Shown here: positions 9,074 to 18,302 of the stretch, in pieces
How positions within the stretch are numbered: position 1 is the first letter of the stretch
Layout: each line of letters opens with the position of its first letter
Source of the DNA: G965226155 sp965226155
Lineage (GTDB): Bacteria; Pseudomonadota; Gammaproteobacteria; Eutrophobiales; Eutrophobiaceae
Assembly (NCBI GenBank): GCA_965226155.1
Contig: OZ245331.1
Coordinates: 1,116,001 to 1,180,000, forward strand
Direction: 5' to 3'
Length of the DNA: 64,000 bases
Notes under the pieces: model-generated
What the model saw: only the letters and a program-made list of their open reading frames with translations
What the model was told of the DNA's origin: nothing
Database searches by the model: none
Translations under genes and position numbers: made by a program

Positions 9074-9658
9074 CTAACGATCTGAAGCGCGAAGCAACCG
9101 CTTTAGATCATCGAGTGCGCCATGCCCGTCTTCACTAGGGGGATAGGTCAAAACGATGCGCCCCCGATAATCGACGATGAGTAATGCTATATTGAGCTGC
9201 GGCTCGCCCGTAGCGCGACGCAGTGCACCGATGAGCTTGCCGTCTGTAGGCAATAGCCAGGGTTGCCCACGCGGGATTTGCGCATCGTCTTCAGGGCCGA
9301 GCGAGACCAAGGCAACACGGTTTATGTCGCGTCCCACCGCGACCTGGATACGCTCGGCAATCTGCAACAAGGTCTGACACGGCTCAGTGCAGTAGGCATC
9401 GTGCAACACCACTAGAAACCAGTCGCGTGCGGCAGCGTCCACAGTGAGCTCCGCACCAGCAGCGTCCATGACACCATAAGATTTCAGGTGTAACGGCGGT
9501 TGTAATAGCATGCCGTGATTGACGGTATTTACCGGGCGCCAGTCGAGTGGCCCCACAGCAAATAGCCATGCGAGTACTATCGGTAGCGCGAACACCGTTA
9601 CGATCACCAACAAGGTGCGGCGCCCCTTCGTTTGCACTTCCTGTTCCGGCGCGTTCAA
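9074..9658 (-). CDS. Sco/thioredoxin-like cytochrome oxidase assembly protein (acquired copy)
   Basis: A 194-aa protein with one N-terminal membrane anchor (about residues 13-35) and a periplasmic thioredoxin-like domain. A CTEPC motif (residues about 90-94) matches the CxxxC copper and redox motif of Sco1 proteins. The C-terminal half has the conserved IVDYRGRIVLTYPP strand. A paralogue with the same fold sits at 23587-24162, after SURF1. Likely role: delivery or reduction at the CuA site of the caa3 oxidase. It follows actF in the minus-strand operon after 98 bases. Confidence 0.7.
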   Translation of the reverse strand: MNAPEQEVQTKGRRTLLVIVTVFALPIVLAWLFAVGPLDWRPVNTVNHGMLLQPPLHLKSYGVMDAAGAELTVDAAARDWFLVVLHDAYCTEPCQTLLQIAERIQVAVGRDINRVALVSLGPEDDAQIPRGQPWLLPTDGKLIGALRRATGEPQLNIALLIVDYRGRIVLTYPPSEDGHGALDDLKRLLRASDR

Positions 9659-9756
9659 GGCGTGATTGCTTTAGCGCTAAGTAGCGTGACTCCGCCGACC
9701 AAAGCAGTTAGTGGAAAACCGATTCTCGGCACTTTTCGTCGCACTATCACGTGCGA

Positions 9757-10998
9757 CTATGGGCGGATGCTGGTACGGTCCGGATCGCCGTCGAATGTTC
9801 CAGCCGTGTCGGGCCGCAAGTTTATCTCCCAGTATGAGAACAGGGGTAATCGCCTGGCGAGAATAACAACCATAGCAAGGAAACCGGCCAACAGCCCAAT
9901 CGACAGGCCCACGTTCAGCAAATTATCGAGCGGACGATCATTGGGTGAGAAAACCGGAATGACCATCAGGTACTTGTTTATCCAGATACCCAGGTTGATG
10001 CCGAGTCCGATGATACACATCGCCAATAACGATCGATTAAAGATGGCGAAAATTAAGGCGATAAAGGGGACGAAGAAACAGCCGGCCATCATGGTCCAAT
10101 AATAAGGCGCGTAATGTCCGTACATTTGGCGCCACAAGGGTTCGGTTTCGTGGGGCAGGTTGCCAAACCAAATCACAAAGAACTGAGCCCAGAAAAAATA
10201 CAGCCACAACAGCATAAAGGCGGTGATCAACATGCTGAGTTGACGGATTTGGCGGGGTCCAAAGTAGGATCCCGCTGTTGAGAAACGGCCAAGAATCACC
10301 GGGATCACCATCAGCGCAGCCGTCCCCGCATACAGGTTACCGAACCAGAAGTGAATCGGAAACACGGTACTGTGCCAGTGTGGAATAAGCATCATGGCGA
10401 AATCCCAGGCAAAAAAAGTGTTACAGATTACGAAACTGATCAGAACCAGAGGTGACAATAAATAAAGTTGGCACGCTACTTCACGATGGTCGACATCATG
10501 CGATCCCGCAAGATCGGGCCGTATGGCCTTTACAACGTAGACTGTACTCAGTCCGTAGAACAATAACAGGCCAAAGAGTTGCCTCAACAACAACCAGTTA
10601 CTGTTCAACCATGGACTAAGATGTTCGTCAGGGGAGGCCGAGAGCCAATAGAAGAGATCTTCTTTGGCGTAGTAATAAATCAGCAGGAAGCCCAAGATGG
10701 CGAACGGGAAAAACGCCATGGTGCTGAGCTCGGCGACCCGATAGTAAGGCTTGGACCATTCTGCGCCGACCAGGCGGCAGATGGCGCAAAATACAACGCC
10801 AGCCTGGCTCACGCCCATGAGAAATAGAAACGAAACGATAAGCAAACCAAACTCGGGCTGAATAGTCTCATTAGTCGCCCCGTAAACGGGACCTGCAAAT
10901 CCTACAAGGGTCAATGCGATTAGCGCCCAATGCGCAACATTGCCTCGTTGACGTGGCAGAGGGTGCTGGACGATTACTGAGGACTGTTCGGCGCTCAT
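9757..10998 (-). CDS. actF: Alternative complex III membrane subunit ActF
   Basis: A 413-aa NrfD/PsrC-type integral membrane protein with about ten hydrophobic segments, the second of the two large quinone-site membrane subunits of alternative complex III (quinol:electron acceptor oxidoreductase). Motifs such as AWDFAMMLIPHWHSTVFPIHFW and the FWAQFFVIWFGNLP helix match the ActF type. It starts inside the end of actE (4-base overlap) and is the last act gene. Assignment relies on order (ActA-B-C-D-E-F) as well as content. Confidence 0.85.
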   Translation of the reverse strand: MSAEQSSVIVQHPLPRQRGNVAHWALIALTLVGFAGPVYGATNETIQPEFGLLIVSFLFLMGVSQAGVVFCAICRLVGAEWSKPYYRVAELSTMAFFPFAILGFLLIYYYAKEDLFYWLSASPDEHLSPWLNSNWLLLRQLFGLLLFYGLSTVYVVKAIRPDLAGSHDVDHREVACQLYLLSPLVLISFVICNTFFAWDFAMMLIPHWHSTVFPIHFWFGNLYAGTAALMVIPVILGRFSTAGSYFGPRQIRQLSMLITAFMLLWLYFFWAQFFVIWFGNLPHETEPLWRQMYGHYAPYYWTMMAGCFFVPFIALIFAIFNRSLLAMCIIGLGINLGIWINKYLMVIPVFSPNDRPLDNLLNVGLSIGLLAGFLAMVVILARRLPLFSYWEINLRPDTAGTFDGDPDRTSIRP

Positions 10999-11534
10999 TG
11001 GTTCCCAAACTGGTGTTTAACGTAATTGATGACGTTCCACCGTTCCTCCGCGTTTAACGCGTCACGGTAGAACGGCATCAGCTCCCGACCGCGCGTGAGC
11101 GTAAAGAACATCTGCCCGTCGGCCTGGTCCTGAGTATAGTCATCATTAAAGTCCACCGGGGCTTTGGTGATAAATTTTTTCCCGACCGGTCCTTCGCCTC
11201 GGCCTTGTGGGCCGTGACAGACTAGGCAGTTCATCTCGTAGAGATACTTCCCCCGGGCCAGTGATTCTACGGTCGCGGGCACTGGATTTGGCACTGCCGC
11301 CGCTGCATCCTTGGCCTCGTCCATGCCGACATTGGTCGTTGGCGCCGGCAGGGTTTCGCCGCCCACGATGGGAACCGAACCGGGCTCCGCGGGCGCCGGT
11401 GATCTCTGAGGTTTGGCTCCCGGCTGATCGACCATGTCCTGATCCCAGGGATAGCCCCAGCTGAGACCCGTCTGGCCTAATAGCAGCAATACCGTGATAG
11501 CACGGATAAACCTCTTTACAGCTTCTCTCATCAA
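10995..11534 (-). CDS. actE: Alternative complex III monoheme cytochrome c subunit ActE
   Basis: A 179-aa exported protein with an N-terminal hydrophobic signal, a YPWDQDM motif just after it as seen in ActE proteins, a Pro/Ala-rich linker, and a C-terminal cytochrome c domain. That domain has CLVCH (residues 103-107) and a distal Met (ELMPFY). It presumably passes electrons from the ActA/ActB part to the oxidase. ActE is often a lipoprotein, but no lipobox cysteine is visible here. Overlaps actD upstream and actF downstream by 4 bases each. Confidence 0.87.
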   Translation of the reverse strand: MMREAVKRFIRAITVLLLLGQTGLSWGYPWDQDMVDQPGAKPQRSPAPAEPGSVPIVGGETLPAPTTNVGMDEAKDAAAAVPNPVPATVESLARGKYLYEMNCLVCHGPQGRGEGPVGKKFITKAPVDFNDDYTQDQADGQMFFTLTRGRELMPFYRDALNAEERWNVINYVKHQFGNQ

Positions 11535-12040
11535 TTCTCCTCCACCATTTCCCGGACCTGTTCAGCGCCGGCCTCACGCAGGATGGCTTCAGCGTGTTTG
11601 AAGTGTTCGTCGTCGTAGGCCACCATCACTGCAAATTTGTCGACCGCCGTTTCCGGCGCGTAGACGCGGTTGCGGATAGCGGGCAGCCGTGAGCTGATAA
11701 AAAAGCCCAGTACCGTAAACACGATGCCGAACAAGATGGTCATTTCGTAAGTAATAATCAAATACGGAGGCAAGGTAATGATGGGTCGACCACCGGTTGG
11801 GTGCGGATAGAGCACGGCGGTGCCCGCTGCAAGTACAAAGCCCGATATGCCGCCGATCAGTGCACCAAAAAATGTAAAGTGCTTGATCACGGATTTTTTC
11901 TCACCGAGCACTTCTTCCACACCCTCAACCGGGACCGGCGACATAAGCTCCGGGGTGGCAAAGCCGGCGCCTTTGAGCTTGCCCGCCGCTGCCAGGGCCG
12001 AGCGAGGTTCGTTAAAGAGTCCTAGAGCAATGTTTGTCAT
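11531..12040 (-). CDS. actD: Alternative complex III membrane subunit ActD (DUF3341)
   Basis: A 169-aa protein with an N-terminal ferredoxin-fold-like domain, two membrane helices in the middle (about residues 55-75 and 95-115) and a C-terminal cytoplasmic tail, the DUF3341 layout of ActD. Its exact role in alternative complex III is unknown; it packs against the NrfD-like subunits. It overlaps both actC and actE by 4 bases, so it is translationally coupled. Confidence 0.87.
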   Translation of the reverse strand: MTNIALGLFNEPRSALAAAGKLKGAGFATPELMSPVPVEGVEEVLGEKKSVIKHFTFFGALIGGISGFVLAAGTAVLYPHPTGGRPIITLPPYLIITYEMTILFGIVFTVLGFFISSRLPAIRNRVYAPETAVDKFAVMVAYDDEHFKHAEAILREAGAEQVREMVEEN

Positions 12041-13383
12041 GCAGGACTCCGATGGACGGCGGCCGTGGCCTTGGGGGTGTCCATGGTTTCCTTCACTTCG
12101 TACATAGACACACTGGGAAATATCTTGACGAACAGAAGAAACAGCGTCACGAATAGCGTGAGAGACCCTACCAAAATCGAGATCTCAACCAGACTGGGTA
12201 CGTACAGGCCCCAGGCGTCCGGTAGGTATTGCCGCGACAGCGAGGTGGCGATAATGAGGAAACGCTCCGTGTACATGCCGATATTAATTGCAATCGACAA
12301 TATCAGCATGGGCACGAACGAGGTTCGAAAGCGCTTGAATATGCACAGTAGCGGCGCTACCGCGCAGAACGCAATCATCTCCCAGTACAATGGGGCGTAA
12401 TAACCGAATAATTTATACCTCAGCGCTTCGTGCTCGGTGGAAGTGCCGCTATACCAGCCGGTAAATAGCTCGATCACATTGATATAGGTCCAGATCAACG
12501 AAAGCATTAGCAACAGTTTACCCAGATTGTCGAAATGGATTTTGGTGATGTATTGTTCGAAGTTCATATATTTTCTGAGTACGAACATCACCGTGACGAT
12601 ACCGGCAGTGCCGGAGTAGATGGCGCCGACCACGAAATACGGTGCAAAGATGGTCTGGTGTAGCGCCGGCACGATGGACATGGCGAAATCCCAGGAGACG
12701 ATGCTGTGCACCGAGACCGCCAGTGGAATGATGAGGACCGCGAGAAACGTGTAGGCCCAATGTAAGCGGTGCCATTCCTTGTCAGTTCCACGCCAGCCCA
12801 GGGACAGCAAGGTATACATGTGGTTGCGCCAGCCGCTGGTGCGATCTCTGACCGCGGCGAAATCTGGGATGGAACCCATATAAATGAAGATTGAACTACC
12901 TGTCAGATAGGTGGTGATGGCCATGACGTCAAACAGCAATGGAGAGCGAAAATTAGGCCACATTTCCATTTGATTAGGATAGGGCAGTGCCCAATGAATG
13001 AACCATGGACGCCCAACGTGCACCATCACCATGGTAGCAGCCACCATCAGTGAAAAAAGCGTCATGGCCTCTGCGCTTCGATACATAGCTTTACGCCAAG
13101 AACTATTGGTCAGGTGCAGAACGCAGGACAGCAAAGTGCCTGAATGGCTGAGGCCTATCCAAAAGACAAAGCTGGCGAGATACGTTCCCCAGACTCCGGG
13201 GTGATTCATCCCAGCCGCGCCAATGCCATAATAGAGCTGATAGAACCAGGGGAAAAAGAAGCACAGTAGGGTTATGCTGCCAGCGATCGCTAGCGTGACA
13301 TAATAGTTGGGACCCGTTTCCAAAATGGACCTTACAACGTCCTGGTGGACGTCGGCGTACTGCAAGTCGTTCGTTTTAGCCAT
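12037..13383 (-). CDS. actC: Alternative complex III membrane subunit ActC (NrfD family)
   Basis: A 448-aa polytopic membrane protein of the NrfD/PsrC family, the main quinol-binding membrane subunit of alternative complex III. About ten hydrophobic helices are visible; conserved polar positions in ActC, such as the SWDFAMSIVPALHQTIFAPYF region and the HVGRPWFIHW loop, are present. It lies between the iron-sulfur subunit and actD in the canonical order. Together with ActF it is thought to hold quinol sites and perhaps proton paths. Confidence 0.9.
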   Translation of the reverse strand: MAKTNDLQYADVHQDVVRSILETGPNYYVTLAIAGSITLLCFFFPWFYQLYYGIGAAGMNHPGVWGTYLASFVFWIGLSHSGTLLSCVLHLTNSSWRKAMYRSAEAMTLFSLMVAATMVMVHVGRPWFIHWALPYPNQMEMWPNFRSPLLFDVMAITTYLTGSSIFIYMGSIPDFAAVRDRTSGWRNHMYTLLSLGWRGTDKEWHRLHWAYTFLAVLIIPLAVSVHSIVSWDFAMSIVPALHQTIFAPYFVVGAIYSGTAGIVTVMFVLRKYMNFEQYITKIHFDNLGKLLLMLSLIWTYINVIELFTGWYSGTSTEHEALRYKLFGYYAPLYWEMIAFCAVAPLLCIFKRFRTSFVPMLILSIAINIGMYTERFLIIATSLSRQYLPDAWGLYVPSLVEISILVGSLTLFVTLFLLFVKIFPSVSMYEVKETMDTPKATAAVHRSPA

Positions 13384-13385
13384 AG

Positions 13386-14150
13386 TTACACTTTTTCGTC
13401 AACTTTTTTCAGGTAGACGATGGACGGGTCGGTGTTCAGCTCGTCCAACACTCGATAGCCGCGTGGATCATTCATCGATTTGGAAACTTGACTTTCTGGA
13501 TCCTTGCGATCACCGAAGACCAAGGCTTGGGTGGGGCAGGTCTGTACACAGGCCGGTTGAACCTCGCCGTCGCGCACTCGCCTACGGCCGTCGTCTTTGG
13601 CGGTATCTTTGGCCTGGCGGATGCGCTGGATGCAGAAGGTGCATTTCTCCATCACTCCCTTTTCGCGCACAGTCACGTCGGGATTCAATTGCTGGTCCAG
13701 CGGGCTGTCCCAGTGATGATCGTTGTAATTGAAGTAACGGACCTCATAGGGACAATAGACCGCACAAGAGCGGGTTCCAATACAGCGATTGTAGATCTGG
13801 GTGTTGAGACCGTCCTGGTTGTGATAGGTGGCGCTTACCGGACACACCGTCTCGCACGGCGCCGAATCACAGTGTTGGCATAACATCGGGATGAAGCGAA
13901 GCTTGACGTTAGGGTACTCCCCCTCCCAGTAGCGTTCGATCCGGATCCACTTCACCTCTCTGCCCTTGGCGAACGCCTTCTCGCCGACGATGGGTAGATT
14001 ATTCTCAGCCTGACAGGCGGTCACACAAGCCTCGCAGCCGGTGCATCGATCGAGGTCGATGGTCATCGCCCAGTGGTAGTCGAATTCGTCGTAGTAGCCG
14101 GGCTTTCGGTATTTCCGCCAGCTGTTGGTAAATCGGTCCAGTAAGCTCAT
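13386..14150 (-). CDS. actB2: Alternative complex III iron-sulfur subunit (C-terminal half of ActB, separate gene)
   Basis: A 254-aa ferredoxin-like protein with four cysteine clusters: CTGCEACVTAC, CQHCDSAPCETVC, CIGTRSCAVYC and CTFC...ACVQTC. These correspond to the three [4Fe-4S] and one [3Fe-4S] centres of ActB. In Rhodothermus and Flavobacterium this region is fused to the molybdopterin-like domain; here it is its own ORF, overlapping the previous gene by 4 bases, so the two products are probably made in equal amounts. A first twin-arginine-bearing half is encoded just upstream. Confidence 0.88.
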   Translation of the reverse strand: MSLLDRFTNSWRKYRKPGYYDEFDYHWAMTIDLDRCTGCEACVTACQAENNLPIVGEKAFAKGREVKWIRIERYWEGEYPNVKLRFIPMLCQHCDSAPCETVCPVSATYHNQDGLNTQIYNRCIGTRSCAVYCPYEVRYFNYNDHHWDSPLDQQLNPDVTVREKGVMEKCTFCIQRIRQAKDTAKDDGRRRVRDGEVQPACVQTCPTQALVFGDRKDPESQVSKSMNDPRGYRVLDELNTDPSIVYLKKVDEKV

Positions 14151-16435
14151 GTTGATACCACCGTTATTGGGATACTGTTCAGTTTAGCGCTAGCATTCTG
14201 GCGAGTTGTGCCACCAGTTGTTGGCACGATCTCTCTGCCCAGTTCGCGCGAGTTACCGCCGGTCTTCACCAGATCGACCCGGCGCCCGGTGGCAACGATC
14301 TTCACCCGCGTGGCGCTCGAAGCAAGTCCGCCCGTGTGTGGTTCCATCTGCGGGCTAAGGATTTCAATCGGGTTGGCGCCGCGGTCTTTAGCATAGCGGC
14401 CGTATTCGCTGTGACCTTGTCCAATAGGCATCGCGATGACGTCGGGCATGATGGCTGGATAAATGTAAACCGGCGCACGGATCTGCCCGTGTTCGGACTC
14501 AATGTCGACCAAAGCCCCCTCCGTTAAACCTAGCTGCTTCGCAGTAGCCGGATTAATTTCCACCCAGGACCCGTAGACCACGCTGGTCAGAGGGTCCGGT
14601 AGTTCCTGCATCCAGGGCAAATTAGCAGCACTGCCATCATGCAAGGCAGTTGAAAGATAAGGGTGCAGGATAAACGGATACTCTTCAATTGACCCAGAAA
14701 ATTCGGGGGGCTGGACGCCAATGCTGTCAATGACACCTTTGTCTATGGTAATTGATGACTCGCGGCGTGTTGTTTCTCCCCATACGCCGGCCTTTAGGAT
14801 CGCCGTCCAGAACAAATCGAAACTTTCCGTACCTGTTTGTGGACCACCGCGCTCGTAGATCTGGCGCCAACTGTCCTTTATATAATCTTCCATGCTGCTC
14901 CACGGGATTGCGTTACTTAAGCCCAGCTGTTGCGCTAGACTCAGGATAATGTCTCCGGTCGCTCGGGTGTTGTACAGGGGCGATACTACCGGTTGCGAGA
15001 CGGCGCCGATGCGGAAACCCACACCCGGTTCCGGAAAGTCGTCGCCCCAGCTTTCCAGGTAAGTGTGGCTCGGTAGGATCAAGTCTGCTAGCACCGTGGT
15101 TTCATCCAGGAAACTGGACAAGCTGACAACCAGCGGTATCTTAGTCAGCGCCTCTTTGAACCCGACCACCAATGGCATAGTAAATACCGGGTTGGTGTCA
15201 TTGAGGATCAAAACCTCGATGTTGCCCTGCTGCGCATCCTCAGCGAGTTCGAGCATCGTACGATAACTGGCTTGGCGCTGGTGAGAGACCTGGCCTGCGG
15301 TTACTGGGTTGAACACCAGCCCACCTGTCTTGCCGATGTTGTCAACCAGATAATTGAGTGCATTGACCGCAACCAAGTTGTCGACACCATTGGTATTGCT
15401 ACCCGCGCCTCCGCCGCCAATGGCAAGGCTAGGGTCGGTGTGAAAAAACGTGTCGGCCAACCGGGTGATGGTGGCCTCCGGGACGTCGGTCTGTTCGGCC
15501 ACCTTGGGAGCCGAGTAATCGGCAAGTATAGCTACCCAGTCGTCGTGATCGGCTCCCTGGTAGAGGCCTTTGGAGACTATATGGTGGGCCAGGCCCAGGG
15601 CCAAAATACCCTCCGTGCCGGGTCTGCTAGCAATCCACTCATCTGCAGCAGCGCCGCTTAGAGACATCCTCGGTTCGATCTGAACAAACTGCCCCCTGAT
15701 ATCGGGCCGGCCCTGGCGGCTGTCGCCATAGCCGAGGCTGTGATGCACGGGGGAAATCCAGCTTCCGAGGAAATCGGCCCCGAAAGACAGCAGAAAACGG
15801 GTATTTTTTAAATCGTAATAAGGCAGGTTCTTCTCACCAAAGAATCGGTTGTTGGCCTCATACAAGGTATGCGGATGGTCAAAATCGTAGTGCAGCAGAC
15901 GTTCGGAGCCCAGTTGGCCCATAAATCGTTCAAATAGTTGCGCCAGATTTCCGCGGACACCCTGGCTCAGCAAACAAACGCGGTTGCCCCGCCCTGCAGC
16001 TACTAACAAGTCCAGGCGCTTAGCGAGTTTGCTTAAGCCCTCTTCCCAGGTGATTTGCGCGAAGGACATGGAGCCGCGCTCTGCAGTTTGTTGCAACGGA
16101 CCAGTCAATCGATCTGGGTTGTACAAGACTTGAAGTCCTGACTGGCCCATGGCGCAAAGCCGGCCCTGGTTGACAGGATGCGAAGGATTGCCTTCAATCT
16201 TTTTGGCGCGTCCTTCTCGGGTCCGTACGGAGATACCACAACCAGCCGTACACATCTGGCATACTGAGTTATACCATGTGGCGATTCCAGTGCTGAAGTC
16301 CTCGGGCGCCATCACATGAGGGATCAGATACTCCGTCGGGTGCTTGATTGATTCTCTCAGCATGAACCCGGCACCTGCCCCTACGCCTGCGGCGCCAACC
16401 AGCTTGAGAAATTCTCTGCGTTCTATATTTGGCAT
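14147..16435 (-). CDS. actB1: Alternative complex III molybdopterin-oxidoreductase-like subunit (N-terminal half of ActB)
   Basis: A 762-aa protein beginning with a twin-arginine signal (RREFLKLVG, residues 6-14) followed by a CQMCTAGC motif and the fold of molybdopterin oxidoreductases. In alternative complex III this domain keeps the fold but binds no molybdenum cofactor and serves as the scaffold for the iron-sulfur part. Sizes of the two halves add up to a normal fused ActB (about 1000 aa). It starts 12 bases after actA and overlaps the iron-sulfur gene by 4. Confidence 0.9.
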   Translation of the reverse strand: MPNIERREFLKLVGAAGVGAGAGFMLRESIKHPTEYLIPHVMAPEDFSTGIATWYNSVCQMCTAGCGISVRTREGRAKKIEGNPSHPVNQGRLCAMGQSGLQVLYNPDRLTGPLQQTAERGSMSFAQITWEEGLSKLAKRLDLLVAAGRGNRVCLLSQGVRGNLAQLFERFMGQLGSERLLHYDFDHPHTLYEANNRFFGEKNLPYYDLKNTRFLLSFGADFLGSWISPVHHSLGYGDSRQGRPDIRGQFVQIEPRMSLSGAAADEWIASRPGTEGILALGLAHHIVSKGLYQGADHDDWVAILADYSAPKVAEQTDVPEATITRLADTFFHTDPSLAIGGGGAGSNTNGVDNLVAVNALNYLVDNIGKTGGLVFNPVTAGQVSHQRQASYRTMLELAEDAQQGNIEVLILNDTNPVFTMPLVVGFKEALTKIPLVVSLSSFLDETTVLADLILPSHTYLESWGDDFPEPGVGFRIGAVSQPVVSPLYNTRATGDIILSLAQQLGLSNAIPWSSMEDYIKDSWRQIYERGGPQTGTESFDLFWTAILKAGVWGETTRRESSITIDKGVIDSIGVQPPEFSGSIEEYPFILHPYLSTALHDGSAANLPWMQELPDPLTSVVYGSWVEINPATAKQLGLTEGALVDIESEHGQIRAPVYIYPAIMPDVIAMPIGQGHSEYGRYAKDRGANPIEILSPQMEPHTGGLASSATRVKIVATGRRVDLVKTGGNSRELGREIVPTTGGTTRQNASAKLNSIPITVVST

Positions 16436-16447
16436 AACATTCTTCTC

Positions 16448-17020
16448 TTACTTATGACAAGTCCAACAATCCAGGCCGTTCTCTACCTCATGTTGCTTGT
16501 GGCAGTTGAGGCACAAACCCATTTCCCAAGGACTGTCCAGCTGGATAGATCCATCAATTGCCCTGCTGGTCACATGAATTTTGTCCATGGTTTCAACGGG
16601 TCCGTGGCAGGTTTGGCACTCAATGCCTGCCAATACGTGGCGTTTATGAGTGAAGTGAACGAAATCTGGCAGATCATGAACTTTGATCCAGGGGATGGGC
16701 TCTTTATTGTCCCAGTAGCTGATTAGTTTGCGTATCTGTGGCCGCTCCGTTGCGACCTCGTTGTGACAACCTACACATTTTGAGACGCTGGGGACCCCGG
16801 CGTTTATGGAACGGCGCGCCTGGGTATGACAATACATGCACTGGATCTCATTGTCGCCAGCGTGGACCTTGTGGCTGAACGCGATAGGTTGTTCCGGGCT
16901 AGTGCCCGGAAAGAACGCCGCGTTTGCCCAATAGCCTCCCACCAGACCGAGCAATACGGCGGTGGTTACCAGTGCCGCTGGCTTTAGTACTCTTAATGCC
17001 GGGACAATTGAAACGTTCAT
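16448..17020 (-). CDS. actA: Alternative complex III pentaheme cytochrome c ActA
   Basis: A 190-aa periplasmic protein with one N-terminal membrane anchor and exactly five CxxCH heme c sites (starting at residues 61, 82, 135, 170 and 185), plus extra His ligands such as those in HFTHKRH. This is the hallmark of ActA, which receives electrons from the ActB clusters. It directly follows the GldC-like gene with no spacer (17021/17020), in the same orientation. Confidence 0.93.
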   Translation of the reverse strand: MNVSIVPALRVLKPAALVTTAVLLGLVGGYWANAAFFPGTSPEQPIAFSHKVHAGDNEIQCMYCHTQARRSINAGVPSVSKCVGCHNEVATERPQIRKLISYWDNKEPIPWIKVHDLPDFVHFTHKRHVLAGIECQTCHGPVETMDKIHVTSRAIDGSIQLDSPWEMGLCLNCHKQHEVENGLDCWTCHK

Positions 17021-17365
17021 CTATTCCGCGCTCCGAGTTACCAAACCCAGGGTTTCTCCAAACCCGTCACCGAACTCGTGGATCGAGCTGGCCATGTCCG
17101 CATTCTTTGTTGCCCGTAAATAAGTGTCAGCCATCTTATGAATTACTTGGTAGAAATAGAGGTTCATGTCGTCGACGGTCGTATCTTTAATCCATAGATC
17201 GATCGCGGCAGTCGTCTTGTTTTCGTTGTCCCAGACTGAAAGCATCATCGACTGACATAAAACCGGGCCGTTTTCTTGCCCCTCTGAGGCTTGCCATTCG
17301 ATTCGAGTTGGCAAATCGTCGCTGTCAAGGTCGACGGTCAATTTGATTTCTGCAGTTCTTGACAT
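17021..17365 (-). CDS. GldC-like protein inside the respiratory operon
   Basis: A 114-aa soluble protein without signal or membrane segment. Its layout (AEIKLTVDLD at the N-terminus, MMLSVWDNENK and IDLWIKDT in the middle, a helical MADTYLRAT segment near the end) matches proteins annotated GldC, first named from Bacteroidetes gliding-motility studies. Here it sits between coxC and actA in a run of respiratory genes and directly abuts actA, so its job is more likely linked to assembly or function of the oxidase supercomplex. No gliding machinery is seen beside it. Confidence 0.72.
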   Translation of the reverse strand: MSRTAEIKLTVDLDSDDLPTRIEWQASEGQENGPVLCQSMMLSVWDNENKTTAAIDLWIKDTTVDDMNLYFYQVIHKMADTYLRATKNADMASSIHEFGDGFGETLGLVTRSAE

Positions 17366-17417
17366 TAATTTTATTCTATTCGCTTGTTTTTAACGTTGTG
17401 TTTGTAAGCAGATTCTT

Positions 17418-18302
17418 CTAAAACCAGTATACAAATGTAAAAAGAAATAGCCATATCACATCCACGAAGTGCCAATACCAGCTCACAGCTTCAAAGGCGA
17501 AATGGTTTTCCGGGGTGAAATGGCCACTGAAACAACGCAGCAACATGACAGTCAGCATGATCGTTCCCATGGTTACATGCACGCCGTGGAACCCGGTCAG
17601 CATAAAGAAGGTCGAGCCGTAAATTCCAGCTCCCAGATTCAGGCCCAACTCGTTGTAGGCATGGATGTACTCAACGGCCTGCAAGGTCAGGAAGGTCGCG
17701 CCCAGAACTACGGTAATAGCTAGCCAGATTTGTAACGGTAATCTTTGGTTTTTTCTTAGTGCCCAATGAGCAAACGTGACCGTGACGCTACTGGTGACCA
17801 GAATGACAGTATTGATAAAGGGCAGACCCCACGCCTCCATCGCCTCGGTAGCATCGCCGCTGGGGGTCATAAACAGCGGCCAGGTATCTGCGAAGTTGGG
17901 CCATAACAGCACGTGTGTTTCCAGATTATTGCCCGCTCCGGCCAGCCATGGTACAGAAATGATCCGGGCGTAAAAAAGCGCACCGAAAAACGCGGCGAAG
18001 AACATGACTTCTGAAAGAATGAACCAGGCCATGCCCATGCGATAGGTACGGTCGAGCAAATTACTGTTCATGCCTTTGACAGATTCCCTGATGACGGTCC
18101 CAAACCAGCCGAACATCATGAACGCGACCAGGGCCAGTCCGGTGTAGAAGATCGGTTCCCCGTAACTGCCATCGGCTGTGACCTTTTCAGTGCTCTGGTG
18201 GATGAAGGTGGCGCCACCGAAGGCGGTCACAAACAGCGCAATAGACCCGATAATGGGCCAGGGGCTGGAGTGTGGGACGTAGTAGCGGGGCGCTTCACTC
18301 AT
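17418..18302 (-). CDS. coxC: Cytochrome c oxidase subunit III (acquired copy)
   Basis: A 294-aa intact subunit III with seven predicted membrane helices, the HAYNELGL and FHGVHVTMG motifs and the C-terminal FAFEAVSWYWHFVDVIWLFLF segment. It is collinear with the frameshifted native copy at 7649-8523. It overlaps the cox11 gene by 4 bases. It supplies the stabilising third subunit of the intact caa3 oxidase. Confidence 0.95.
   Translation of the reverse strand: MSEAPRYYVPHSSPWPIIGSIALFVTAFGGATFIHQSTEKVTADGSYGEPIFYTGLALVAFMMFGWFGTVIRESVKGMNSNLLDRTYRMGMAWFILSEVMFFAAFFGALFYARIISVPWLAGAGNNLETHVLLWPNFADTWPLFMTPSGDATEAMEAWGLPFINTVILVTSSVTVTFAHWALRKNQRLPLQIWLAITVVLGATFLTLQAVEYIHAYNELGLNLGAGIYGSTFFMLTGFHGVHVTMGTIMLTVMLLRCFSGHFTPENHFAFEAVSWYWHFVDVIWLFLFTFVYWF

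Noticed and set aside
11146..11577. 143-codon minus-strand ORF overlapping actE and actD
   Set aside because: Arg/Gly-rich out-of-frame reading of a GC-rich gene; actE and actD have strong motifs in their own frames.
15272..15661. 129-codon plus-strand ORF opposite actB1
   Set aside because: Antisense shadow in GC-rich DNA without start context or family features.
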